From: an uncultured beta proteobacterium
GTDB taxonomy: Bacteria > Pseudomonadota > Gammaproteobacteria > Burkholderiales > Burkholderiaceae_C
Length of the DNA: 45,268 nucleotides
Assembly: GCA_903920695.1 (NCBI GenBank)
Contig: CAIXNB010000128.1
Location: forward strand, 1-45,268
Reading direction: 5' to 3'
Shown here: positions 35,088 to 43,055 of the stretch, one piece after another
How positions within the stretch are numbered: the stretch's first letter is position 1
How the letters are laid out: the number at the start of each line of letters is the position of its first letter
Made by a program: the position numbers and the translations under genes
The notes under the pieces: generated by a model
The model's database searches: none
The model's input: only the letters and a program-made list of their open reading frames with translations
Told to the model about the DNA's origin: nothing

Positions 35088-35838
35088 GGTCGACTCCGAG
35101 GTAAGCGTCGATCACCTGCGGGTCGCGCCGGATCTCGGCCGGCGTCCCTTCGGCAATCTTGCCGCCGTTGTTGAGCACAACGATCTTGTCTGCCAGTCGC
35201 ATGATCATGTCCATCTTGTGCTCGATCAGGCAGACCGTCTTGCCGTGGTCGACCAGTTTGCGAATCAAGGTGGCCAGACCGACGGTTTCATCTGGATTGA
35301 CGCCACCAGCGGGCTCGTCGAGCAGCAGCAGTTCCGGGTCGGTCGCCAGCGCCAGCGCCAGGGCCACGCGCTTGCGCTCCTCCTGCGTGATGTCGCCGGC
35401 CATGCGGTGTGAGATGTGCGCCAGGCCAACGAAGTCGAGCGCCTCCATCGCCTTCTCGCGGCAGACCTTTTCCTCCTGCTGCAGGCGCTTGCTGTTGACC
35501 AGTACGTCCCACAGGCCGGAGTGCGTGCGCAGCCGGTGGCCGACGATCAGGTTGTCGATGATCGTGGCGTTGTCGAACAGGTGCGTGGTCTGGAAGGTGC
35601 GCGCAATGCCAAGCTTTGCCACGTGATCGGGCCGCAGACCCGTCACGTCTTGGCCGTTGAACAGAATCTGGCCCGAAGTCGGCCGGTGCGTGCCAGCGAT
35701 CAGGTTGAAGAAGGTGGTCTTGCCAGCGCCGTTGGGGCCGATGATGGCGCTGACCTGGCCGCGCTCGAAACGCGTGCTCACATGATCGACCGCCGTCAGG
35801 CCGAAGAACAGTTTGGTCAGATCGGTGATTTCAAGCAT
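35074..35838 (-). CDS. livG: Branched-chain-type ABC ATPase LivG (second system)
   Basis: The ATG at 35838 has GAGG eight bases upstream and overlaps the end of livM by eight bases; an earlier in-frame start at 35874 is not supported. The 254-residue ATPase has Walker A GPNGAGKTT, signature ITQEERKRVALALALA (degenerate, as common in LivG) and Walker B LLLLDEPAGGVNP with the LivG-specific Gly-Gly. Confidence 0.9.
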   Translation of the reverse strand: MLEITDLTKLFFGLTAVDHVSTRFERGQVSAIIGPNGAGKTTFFNLIAGTHRPTSGQILFNGQDVTGLRPDHVAKLGIARTFQTTHLFDNATIIDNLIVGHRLRTHSGLWDVLVNSKRLQQEEKVCREKAMEALDFVGLAHISHRMAGDITQEERKRVALALALATDPELLLLDEPAGGVNPDETVGLATLIRKLVDHGKTVCLIEHKMDMIMRLADKIVVLNNGGKIAEGTPAEIRRDPQVIDAYLGVDHAAI

Positions 35839-36799
35839 GGGGTTTGCCTCGCGTCGTGTCGGCGCGCCGGGCACGGCGGTTGAGCCAGGTGCCGACGATG
35901 CCGTCGGGCAGGAAGATGATCAGGGCGATCAGCACCGGCCCGAACACCACCATGCGGTAGTCCTGCAGGAACTGCAGGCCCTGCGTCATCCAAGTCACCA
36001 GGGCCGTGCCCACCAGTGGCCCGAGCAAGGTGCCGATGCCGCCGACCAGAACGAACATGACGAGATCAAAGGTCACGACTTCGCTCGCCAGATCGGGACC
36101 GAGAAAGCGCACCTGCCCGGCGTACAGCGCACCGGCAAAGCCGGCGTAGACGACCGAGAGCACGAAGGACAGGGTCTTGGTGCGCATCAGGTCAATGCCC
36201 AGCGCTTCGGCCAGTTCGTCGCTGTTGCGCACCGCCATAAAGCTGCGCCCGAGCAGCGAGTTCACGATGCGCGCCATGACCCAGATGCCCAGTGCCAGAA
36301 ACGCCAGCACCAGGTAGTACTGCGACAGTGGCGTGCCGAACTGCACAGGACCGATGCCGGTGGGCACCGGTATGCCCATGATGCCGACCGTGCCGTGGGT
36401 CAGGCTTTCCCACTTCTCGATCAACAGGAACATGATGTAGCTCACGCACAGTGTGAAGATGGAGAAGTAGTGCCCTTTCAGGCGCAGCGACAGCAGGCCG
36501 ACGAAGAGTCCGATCAGCGCGGTGACGACGCCGGCCAGCGTAAAGGCGATCCAGAACGGCACCTGGTAATCGACCGTCAGGATGCCCACCGTGTAGGCGC
36601 CGACCGCCATGAAAGCGCCGTGTGCCAGATTGAACTGTCCGGTGTAGCCGGTGATCAGGTTCAGACCGATGGCGGCCAGCGCCATGATGAAGGCCTGCGT
36701 TGCAACCGAGATCAGGTAGTTGTTATGGGCGAACAGCGGAAACAGCAGCGCCGCCAGTGCCAGTAGAGTCCAGCCGGTCTTTCCTTGCAGCAGTTTCAT
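35831..36799 (-). CDS. livM: Branched-chain-type ABC permease LivM (second system)
   Basis: The 322-residue membrane protein contains the LivM segment GYTGQFNLAHGAFMAVGAY and about ten spans. Its ATG overlaps the livH stop (TGATG). It forms the channel with LivH. Confidence 0.9.
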   Translation of the reverse strand: MKLLQGKTGWTLLALAALLFPLFAHNNYLISVATQAFIMALAAIGLNLITGYTGQFNLAHGAFMAVGAYTVGILTVDYQVPFWIAFTLAGVVTALIGLFVGLLSLRLKGHYFSIFTLCVSYIMFLLIEKWESLTHGTVGIMGIPVPTGIGPVQFGTPLSQYYLVLAFLALGIWVMARIVNSLLGRSFMAVRNSDELAEALGIDLMRTKTLSFVLSVVYAGFAGALYAGQVRFLGPDLASEVVTFDLVMFVLVGGIGTLLGPLVGTALVTWMTQGLQFLQDYRMVVFGPVLIALIIFLPDGIVGTWLNRRARRADTTRGKPHA

Positions 36800-37665
36800 C
36801 AGCGTGCTCCCCGCGGCGTGAACAGACCCTGCGGGCGGAATGACAGGATCACCACCAGTAGCACGAAGGCGATGATGTCCTTGTAGTCGGTCGAAAAGTA
36901 GAAGCCGCCGAAACTCTCGGCCATGCCGATGATCAGGCCACCCACAATGGCGCCCGGGAAGCTGCCCATGCCGCCCAGGATGATGATGACGAAGGCCTTG
37001 GTGATCACGAGGTTGCCCATGCTCGGATAGACCAGGTTGATCGGCGCGTAGAGCACCGCCGCCACCGCAGCTAGCGCGCCCGAGATCGCGAACACCAGCA
37101 GCGTCACGCGTGTGGCATCGATGCCCACCAGCGCCGCGCCGTCGCGGTTTTGCGCCATGGCGACGATGGTCGAGCCCAGCACCGTGTGGTTCAGGAACAG
37201 ATGCAGGGCCACCATCAGGCCGAAGGCGCCGGCAATGATCAAGAGGCGCTGCAGCGGCGCCGTCAGCCCGAATATTTCAACAATCTGGCCATAGGGCGTT
37301 GGCATGCGGTGGAACTCGGCGCCGAACATGGCCTGCGCACCGGCTTCGAGAAACAGCATGATGCCGATGGCCGCGATCATGTCGTGCAGTTCCGGCGCGT
37401 GGCGCAGCGGGTGAAACACCAGACGCTCGGCCAGCATGGCGATGCCGGCCACGATGGCGCCGGCGCCGAGCATCGCGATCCAGTAATTGAGGCCGAGCAC
37501 CGCCATCAGGTAATAGCCGGCGAAGGCGCCCGTCATGTAGAAGGCGCCGTGGGCAAAATTGGGCACCTGCAAAATGCCGTAGACCAGCGTCAGACCGAGC
37601 GCCACCAGGCTGTAGACGCCGCCGACGGTCAGACCATTGAGCAGTTGCTGGAAAAACTGTTCCAC
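36799..37665 (-). CDS. livH: Branched-chain-type ABC permease LivH (second system)
   Basis: The start is a GTG at 37665, with AAGGA (complement of 37671-37675) just upstream; an ATG two bases away is out of frame. The 288-residue product has about eight spans and the LivH hallmark GLTLVYGILQVPNFAHGAFY. It is the first transporter gene of the second liv set and follows an AMP-ligase gene after 111 bases with nothing recognisable in between. Confidence 0.9.
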   Translation of the reverse strand: MEQFFQQLLNGLTVGGVYSLVALGLTLVYGILQVPNFAHGAFYMTGAFAGYYLMAVLGLNYWIAMLGAGAIVAGIAMLAERLVFHPLRHAPELHDMIAAIGIMLFLEAGAQAMFGAEFHRMPTPYGQIVEIFGLTAPLQRLLIIAGAFGLMVALHLFLNHTVLGSTIVAMAQNRDGAALVGIDATRVTLLVFAISGALAAVAAVLYAPINLVYPSMGNLVITKAFVIIILGGMGSFPGAIVGGLIIGMAESFGGFYFSTDYKDIIAFVLLVVILSFRPQGLFTPRGAR

Positions 37666-37776
37666 ATCAATCCTTGAAGTACCCGGTCGCGTGCCGCGAT
37701 GTCGGCAGGCCTGAGCTTGCGGCTGATTTTAGGTAGACCAGTCCTTGATCTCTGCCGCTTGCCGTCGCATCGGCGA

Positions 37777-39318
37777 CTAGGAGGCCGATGGCAAACCATC
37801 GCGCAATTGGCGTTTGAGTACCTTGCCAATCGCGCTGCGCGGCAGGGCGTCTATCAATTGCAGTTGGCCTAGACGCTGCGTGCGGCCAACCTGGGCATTG
37901 ACCCAGTTCAACAGTTCTTCGGCGCTCGGTGCCGCGCCCGGCTGTAGCACGACGAATGCCGCCGGTGTCTCGCCCCATTGCAGCGACGGCACACCGACGA
38001 CTGCCGCTTCCAGCACCGCCGGGTGTTGCCGCAGCACGGCTTCCAGATCGCTCGGGTAGACGTTGAAGCCGCCCGAGATCAGCATGTCCTTCTTGCGGTC
38101 GATCAGGGTCAGGAAACCGTCGGCATCGAAGCGCCCGACGTCGCCAGTGCGGATGAAGCGCTTGCCCTGCGGGTCGAACCATTCGGCCTCGCGCGTCTTC
38201 TCGCTCTGGCCGTGGTAGCCGGTCATCATGCCGGCCGAGTGGCCCACCACTTCGCCGATTTCGCCGGCAGCAACTTCCCGGTCCTGCTCGTCAATCAGCC
38301 GGATGTCGTGGCCCTCGGCCGGGCGGCCAACCGTGTGCAGCTTGTCGGGTGTGGCGGCGGCATCGAGGATGCAGGTGCCGCCGCCTTCGGTCATGCCGTA
38401 GAACTCAACCAGGGCGCCGGGCCAGCGCTTGAGCGCATCGGCCTTGAGCGTTGCCGCAAACGGGGCGCTGGTGGAGAACTTGACCTGGTAGCTGGCGAGG
38501 TCGAAGCGGTCGAACTCCGGATGCGCGAGCAGGCGCTGGTATTGCACCGGCACCAGCATGGTGTGCGTGACGCGATGCTGCTGCGCGAGTTTCAGGTAGC
38601 CCAGTGCGTCGAACTTGGGCATCAGCACCACGCTGCCGCCGAAGCTCAGCGTCGGGAAGAAGACCACCAGCGTGGTGTTGGAGTAGAGCGGCGTTGACAG
38701 CAGCGTGACGGTGTCGGCGCCGTAGCCGTAGGCGGCGCCGCGGCGCACGTGCGACCAGCGCATGCCGTGCGATTGCACGATGCCCTTGGGCTCACCCGTG
38801 GTGCCCGAGGAATAGATGATGTTGAACGGCCAGTCCGGCTGCACGTCAACTGGCACCGGTTGCTGTCCGGCAGCGCCCAGCCAGTGGTCCAGGGCGCGGC
38901 CGACAGTCGAGCCATCGAGTGCGATGCGCGCTGCTTCGTCCACGGGCCTTGGCCCCAGCGATTCGGCGCCGTGCGCATCGGTGAACAGCAGCCGGGCCTG
39001 TGCGTCCTGCACCATGCGCTGCAGACTCGCCGCCCCGGAGCCCGGTGCCAGCGGTGCCACCGCCACACCGGCGCGCAGTGCGCCGAGGAAAACGGCCGCG
39101 TATTCAATCGACATGTCGGCGCAGATGGCAATGGCTTCGCCCGCTTGAACGCCGTCGCGTTGCAGCGCGCAGGCCGTGCGGTCCATCAGCGCATCGAGCG
39201 CCGCATAGTCGATGCTGCGCTCTGCCTGCACCAGCGCGTGCCGGCGTGGTGAATGCAGCGCTTGCTGGTGGATCAGGTCGGCGATGGTGCCGAAATCGGT
39301 GTCGATACAAAGTGTCAT
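37777..39318 (-). CDS. AMP-dependent acid-CoA ligase
   Basis: The 513-residue ANL-superfamily protein has IIYSSGTTGEPKGIVQSH, EFYGMTEGGG, the RTGDVGRFD hinge region and a C-terminal SAIGKVLKRQL with the catalytic Lys. It activates a carboxylic acid to its CoA ester. As the first gene of the minus-strand set containing livHMGF and a second ligase, it probably acts on the imported acid. The specific acid is not known. Confidence 0.9.
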   Translation of the reverse strand: MTLCIDTDFGTIADLIHQQALHSPRRHALVQAERSIDYAALDALMDRTACALQRDGVQAGEAIAICADMSIEYAAVFLGALRAGVAVAPLAPGSGAASLQRMVQDAQARLLFTDAHGAESLGPRPVDEAARIALDGSTVGRALDHWLGAAGQQPVPVDVQPDWPFNIIYSSGTTGEPKGIVQSHGMRWSHVRRGAAYGYGADTVTLLSTPLYSNTTLVVFFPTLSFGGSVVLMPKFDALGYLKLAQQHRVTHTMLVPVQYQRLLAHPEFDRFDLASYQVKFSTSAPFAATLKADALKRWPGALVEFYGMTEGGGTCILDAAATPDKLHTVGRPAEGHDIRLIDEQDREVAAGEIGEVVGHSAGMMTGYHGQSEKTREAEWFDPQGKRFIRTGDVGRFDADGFLTLIDRKKDMLISGGFNVYPSDLEAVLRQHPAVLEAAVVGVPSLQWGETPAAFVVLQPGAAPSAEELLNWVNAQVGRTQRLGQLQLIDALPRSAIGKVLKRQLRDGLPSAS

Positions 39319-39397
39319 GGGATGGATGGAATAAGTTTGAGTCGCATCTTATAGTGACTGCCGGCGCTCGCGGTGTGGGCAGGGATAATCGGACCCT

Positions 39398-40036
39398 ATG
39401 GAAATAGTGACTTCACTTTTTGACTTCGTCCTGCACGTTGACCGCTACCTCGAAACCTTCGTCAGCAGTTACGGCCTGTGGGTTTATGCGCTGTTGTTCC
39501 TGGTGATCTTTATTGAGACCGGTGTCGTTGTCATGCCCTTTCTGCCCGGCGACTCTCTGTTGTTCGTGGTGGGTGCCATGTGCGGCGTCGGCTTGATGAG
39601 CTACCCGCTGTCAGTTGGCTTGCTGTTGGCGGCTGCCGTGCTGGGCAATCAGTCCAATTACGCGCTCGGACGCTACTTCGGGCCACGCGTCTTTCAGTGG
39701 GAGAACTCGCGCTTTTTCAATAAGGACGCATTCAACAGCGCACACAATTTTTACGAACGCTATGGGGGCGTCACCATTGTGGTGGCGCGCTTCATGCCCT
39801 TTTTGCGTACCTTCGCGCCCTTTGTCGCTGGTGTGGCCCGCATGAGCCGTTCGCGCTTTAGCTTCTTTGATGTCACCGGCGGTAGCCTGTGGGTGGTCGG
39901 CATCATCACCATCGGCTATTTCTTTGGCAACTTCCCGTTCGTGAAAGCCCATCTGGACAAGATCATCTGGGCCATGATTCTCATCCCCGGCCTCGTGATC
40001 CTGTTGGGCTCCTGGCGCGCGCGGCGCAAGGGCTGA
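39398..40036 (+). CDS. DedA-family membrane protein
   Basis: The 212-residue protein has the DedA hallmarks ETGVVVMPFLPGDSLLF and RFMPFLRTFAPFVAG, with re-entrant and membrane segments typical of the family. DedA proteins act in membrane lipid and proton-motive-force homeostasis, with roles in undecaprenyl or phospholipid flipping. It is divergent from the ligase gene by 79 bases, and stands alone on the + strand. Confidence 0.9.
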   Translation: MEIVTSLFDFVLHVDRYLETFVSSYGLWVYALLFLVIFIETGVVVMPFLPGDSLLFVVGAMCGVGLMSYPLSVGLLLAAAVLGNQSNYALGRYFGPRVFQWENSRFFNKDAFNSAHNFYERYGGVTIVVARFMPFLRTFAPFVAGVARMSRSRFSFFDVTGGSLWVVGIITIGYFFGNFPFVKAHLDKIIWAMILIPGLVILLGSWRARRKG

Positions 40037-40045
40037 GTTGAAATT

Positions 40046-40113
40046 GTCATGCCGGACTCAATCCGGCATCCAGTGACATGCGCAGCATGGATTGCGGATC
40101 AAGATGCTATGAC
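40046..40113 (+). repeat. Composite palindromic repeat, copy C
   Basis: The 68-bp copy runs from GTCAT to ATGAC with hairpin ATGCCGGA/TCCGGCAT (40049-40069), then an ATCCAGTG segment and GCATGGATTGCGGATCAAG. It lies nine bases after the dedA stop, between dedA and the convergent amiC. A short related tail GTGCAATGAC follows near 40122. Confidence 0.8.
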
Positions 40114-40149
40114 AAATCGGGGTGCAATGACGAAAGAGTGTCGCGCTGA

Positions 40150-41481
40150 TCACGTATTGCGTTTGCACGCCAGCGGCGGGTTCTTGGCGAAGTAGGCTTC
40201 GATGCCGCGCATCAGGGCATTGGCCACCTGGTCCTGGTAGGTATCGCTATTGAGCTTGGCTTCTTCCTCGGGGTTGCTGATGAAAGCGGCCTCGACCAGC
40301 ACACTGGGAATATCCGGGGCCTTGAGCACAGCAAAGCCGGCCTGTTCAACGCGCCCCTTGTGCAGCTTGCCAACGCGGCCAATTTCACCGAGCATGGCAC
40401 CGCCGAGTTTCAGGCTGTCGTTGATCTGCGCCGTGGTGCTCATGTCGAACAGTGCGTGCTTGAGCTGCGCGTCCTTGGTCTCGATGTTCAGGCCGCCGAT
40501 CTGGTCGGCCTTGTTTTCGCGTTCCGCCATCCAGCGCGCGGCGCTGCTGGAGGCGCCGCCCTGGCTCAGTGCAAAGACGCTGGCGCCCTGCGGGTGCGGC
40601 GTGTAGAAGGCGTCGGCGTGCAGGCTGATGAACAGGTCGGCCTGCACCTGCCTGGCCTTTTGCACGCGTACGTGCAGCGGCACGAAGAAATCGGCGTCGC
40701 GTGTCAGATAGGCACGCATCGGGTTGCCGTTGACGCTGCTGTCGTTGATGCGTTCGCGCAAGCGGTGCGCCAGGCGCAGCACCACGTCCTTCTCGCGCGT
40801 GCCGCCAGGGCCGATGGCGCCCGGGTCTTCGCCGCCGTGTCCCGGGTCGAGCGCGATGATGATCAGGCGGTCCGTCGCCGCCGGTGCCGGCGCCGACATA
40901 TAGGTTTGCTTGTCGCGCTCGGGGGCTATCACGGCGCTGGCCGCTGCGCCGGGAGGTGTTGCCTTTTGCCCCTGGCGTGCGATCAGTTCGCCCAGCGGGT
41001 CGGCAGTGGGCCTGGCCGGCGCGCTGTCCTTGAGGCGCTCGGCAATCAGCGCCTCCAGCGGGTCGGCCAGTTGCGTCGGGTACAGGTCGAAGACCAGGCG
41101 GTGCCGGTAGGCGGCAACCGGCGGCAACGTGAAGACTTGCGGTAGCGCGGCCTGTTTCAGGTCCAGCACCAAGCGCACCAGCCCCGGTGCGCTTTGTCCG
41201 ACGCGGATGCCGGCGATGGTCGGGTCGTCGGCGCCGACCTTGGCCACCAGGGCTTTGAGCGCCGGATTGAGCTCGATGCCTTCGATGTCCACCGCCAGCC
41301 GCGGCGGATTCGGAACAAAGACCTGCTTGAATTGGAGCGCGCTGTCGGATTCGATGGTGACGCGCGAATAGTCGGGCGCTGGCCAGACCCGCACCGCCAG
41401 GATGGTGGCAGCACCGGCCAGGTCGCGCACAGCGAGCAAGAGCGCCAGCGTGCCCGATTGCAGTAGGCGGCGGCGCTTCAT
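40150..41481 (-). CDS. amiC: N-acetylmuramoyl-L-alanine amidase AmiC
   Basis: The 443-residue protein starts with a Tat-like signal (KRRRLLQSG then a hydrophobic stretch), an AMIN domain (about 28-150) and a zinc amidase_3 domain. Zinc and catalytic residues are visible in ALDPGHGGEDPGA, in the SLHADAF segment and in the VLVEAAFISNPEE region. It cleaves septal peptidoglycan during cell separation. Its start overlaps the tsaE stop by four bases. Confidence 0.93.
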   Translation of the reverse strand: MKRRRLLQSGTLALLLAVRDLAGAATILAVRVWPAPDYSRVTIESDSALQFKQVFVPNPPRLAVDIEGIELNPALKALVAKVGADDPTIAGIRVGQSAPGLVRLVLDLKQAALPQVFTLPPVAAYRHRLVFDLYPTQLADPLEALIAERLKDSAPARPTADPLGELIARQGQKATPPGAAASAVIAPERDKQTYMSAPAPAATDRLIIIALDPGHGGEDPGAIGPGGTREKDVVLRLAHRLRERINDSSVNGNPMRAYLTRDADFFVPLHVRVQKARQVQADLFISLHADAFYTPHPQGASVFALSQGGASSSAARWMAERENKADQIGGLNIETKDAQLKHALFDMSTTAQINDSLKLGGAMLGEIGRVGKLHKGRVEQAGFAVLKAPDIPSVLVEAAFISNPEEEAKLNSDTYQDQVANALMRGIEAYFAKNPPLACKRNT

Positions 41482-41984
41482 GGCACGGCCCCGGCCTGCG
41501 TGGCGGCCCGCAGCAACTCACGCCCGGTGGCGCTTTGCGCGCACAGCGTGACGTGTCGGGAGGTCTCGTCGACCAGTTCGAGTTCAATCACCAGATCGGC
41601 GCGTGGCAGGAACCCGACGGCTTTTTGCGGCCACTCCGCGAGCTTGAGGCCAAGGCTCGCAAAGATGTCGCGAAAGCCGGCGTCGCGCCATTCGCTTGGG
41701 TCATGAAAGCGGTAGAAATCAAAGTGCCAGATGGCCAGATCGGGCAGTTCATAGGCTTCGACCACGGCGTAGGTCGGGCTTTTGACGCGGCCGCTGACAC
41801 CGAGGGCGCGCAGCAGGTGGCGCACCAGCGTGGTCTTGCCGGCACCGAGCTCGCCGCGCAGTTCGATGAAGGCGTGACGCAGCGCCGGCGCGGCGGCCAG
41901 CGCCAAGGCGAAGGCTTGCGTCGCCTGTTCGTCGGCCCAGAGCAGAGTTTTTACAATCGACTCGTGTCCAAACTCATCGAACAT
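41478..41984 (-). CDS. tsaE: tRNA threonylcarbamoyladenosine ATPase TsaE
   Basis: The chosen ATG at 41984 gives 168 residues; the open frame extends further upstream but into queG. The P-loop ELRGELGAGKTTLVRHLL and the switch-like SPTYAVVEAYEL region identify TsaE, which works with TsaB/TsaD in making t6A37 of tRNA. The 5' end overlaps the oppositely oriented queG by about 21 bases with the starts chosen. Confidence 0.92.
   Translation of the reverse strand: MFDEFGHESIVKTLLWADEQATQAFALALAAAPALRHAFIELRGELGAGKTTLVRHLLRALGVSGRVKSPTYAVVEAYELPDLAIWHFDFYRFHDPSEWRDAGFRDIFASLGLKLAEWPQKAVGFLPRADLVIELELVDETSRHVTLCAQSATGRELLRAATQAGAVP
41952..41957 (+). promoter_or_regulatory. Candidate -10 element for a leaderless queG transcript
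   Basis: TACAAT matches the sigma-70 -10 consensus in five of six bases. It ends six bases before the queG GTG at 41964, so transcription would begin about at the start codon. No -35 match and no Shine-Dalgarno were found. Confidence 0.35.
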
Positions 41985-43055
41985 GTCAGTGCCAGCCAAT
42001 GGGTCTCCAGAATTCAGGTGTGGGGGAAGGAGTTGGGATTTTCCCAAATTGGCGTCGCGGGTGTGGATTTGTCTTCATCTGAGGCCGGATTATCGGCCTG
42101 GCTGGCCCACGGCTTTCACGGCGACATGGCCTATATGGCGGCGCACGGTCTTAAGCGCGCGCGCCCGGCCGAGTTGCTGCCCGGCACGGTCAGCGTGATC
42201 ACGGCGCGCATGGACTACCTGAGTGCCGCCACGCCGAGCGACTGGCAGGCCATCGAGTTCGAGCGCCTGCAGCGGCCCGGCGAGGCCATCGTGTCCCTGT
42301 ACGCCCGTGGGCGCGACTACCACAAGGTGCTGCGCAGCCGCCTGCAAACTCTGAGTTCGCGCATCAGCGCCGAGCTCGGCCCGCTCGGCTACCGTGTCTT
42401 CACCGACTCCGCGCCGGTGCTGGAAGCCGAACTGGCGGCACGCAGCGGCCAGGGCTGGCGCGGCAAGCACACGCTGCTGCTGAGCCGCGAGGCCGGTTCG
42501 ATGTTCTTCCTGGGAGAGATTTTTGTCGATCTGGCGTTGCCGGCGACTGATCCGGTGGCGGGGCACTGCGGCAGTTGCAGCGCCTGCATGGCCATCTGTC
42601 CAACAAAAGCCATCATCGCGCCGCAGCAGCTCGACGCACGGCGCTGCATCTCCTACCTGACGATCGAGCACGCCGGTTCAATTCCGCTGGAACTGCGCCC
42701 GCTGATCGGCAACCGGATCTACGGCTGCGATGATTGCCAGTTGATTTGTCCCTGGAACAAGTTTGCCCAGCGCAGTGCCTTGCCGGATTTCGACGCGCGG
42801 GCGGGCCTGGTTGGCAGCACGCTGGCGACCCTGTTTGCCTGGAGCGAAGCAGCGTTTTTGCACTACACCGAAGGCAGCCCAATCCGGCGTATCGGCCATG
42901 AGCGCTGGTTGCGCAATATCGCGGTGGCGCTAGGCAATGCGCTGCGCGTGGCTGCCGATCCTGAACTGGTCCAGGCGCTGCATCTGCGCGCCCAGCACCC
43001 AAGCGCACTGGTGCGCGAACACGTGGCCTGGGCCTTGCGCTACGCTGCCGACTGA
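41964..43055 (+). CDS. queG: Epoxyqueuosine reductase QueG
   Basis: The GTG at 41964 gives 363 residues and an N-terminus of the length usual in the family (VSRIQVWGKELGFSQIGVAG region). The cobalamin-binding domain is followed by TDSAPVLEAELA containing the catalytic Asp, and by two 4Fe-4S motifs, CGSCSACMAICP and CDDCQLICPW. A C-terminal HEAT-like segment is present. It carries out the last step of queuosine tRNA modification. Its 3' end overlaps the convergent hybrid kinase gene by 16 bases. Confidence 0.92.
   Translation: MSKLIEHVSASQWVSRIQVWGKELGFSQIGVAGVDLSSSEAGLSAWLAHGFHGDMAYMAAHGLKRARPAELLPGTVSVITARMDYLSAATPSDWQAIEFERLQRPGEAIVSLYARGRDYHKVLRSRLQTLSSRISAELGPLGYRVFTDSAPVLEAELAARSGQGWRGKHTLLLSREAGSMFFLGEIFVDLALPATDPVAGHCGSCSACMAICPTKAIIAPQQLDARRCISYLTIEHAGSIPLELRPLIGNRIYGCDDCQLICPWNKFAQRSALPDFDARAGLVGSTLATLFAWSEAAFLHYTEGSPIRRIGHERWLRNIAVALGNALRVAADPELVQALHLRAQHPSALVREHVAWALRYAAD

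Noticed and set aside
40385..41587. 400-codon minus-strand frame overlapping amiC and tsaE in another phase
   Set aside because: Arg/Pro/Gly-rich shadow without motifs; amiC and tsaE carry all family signatures in their own frames.
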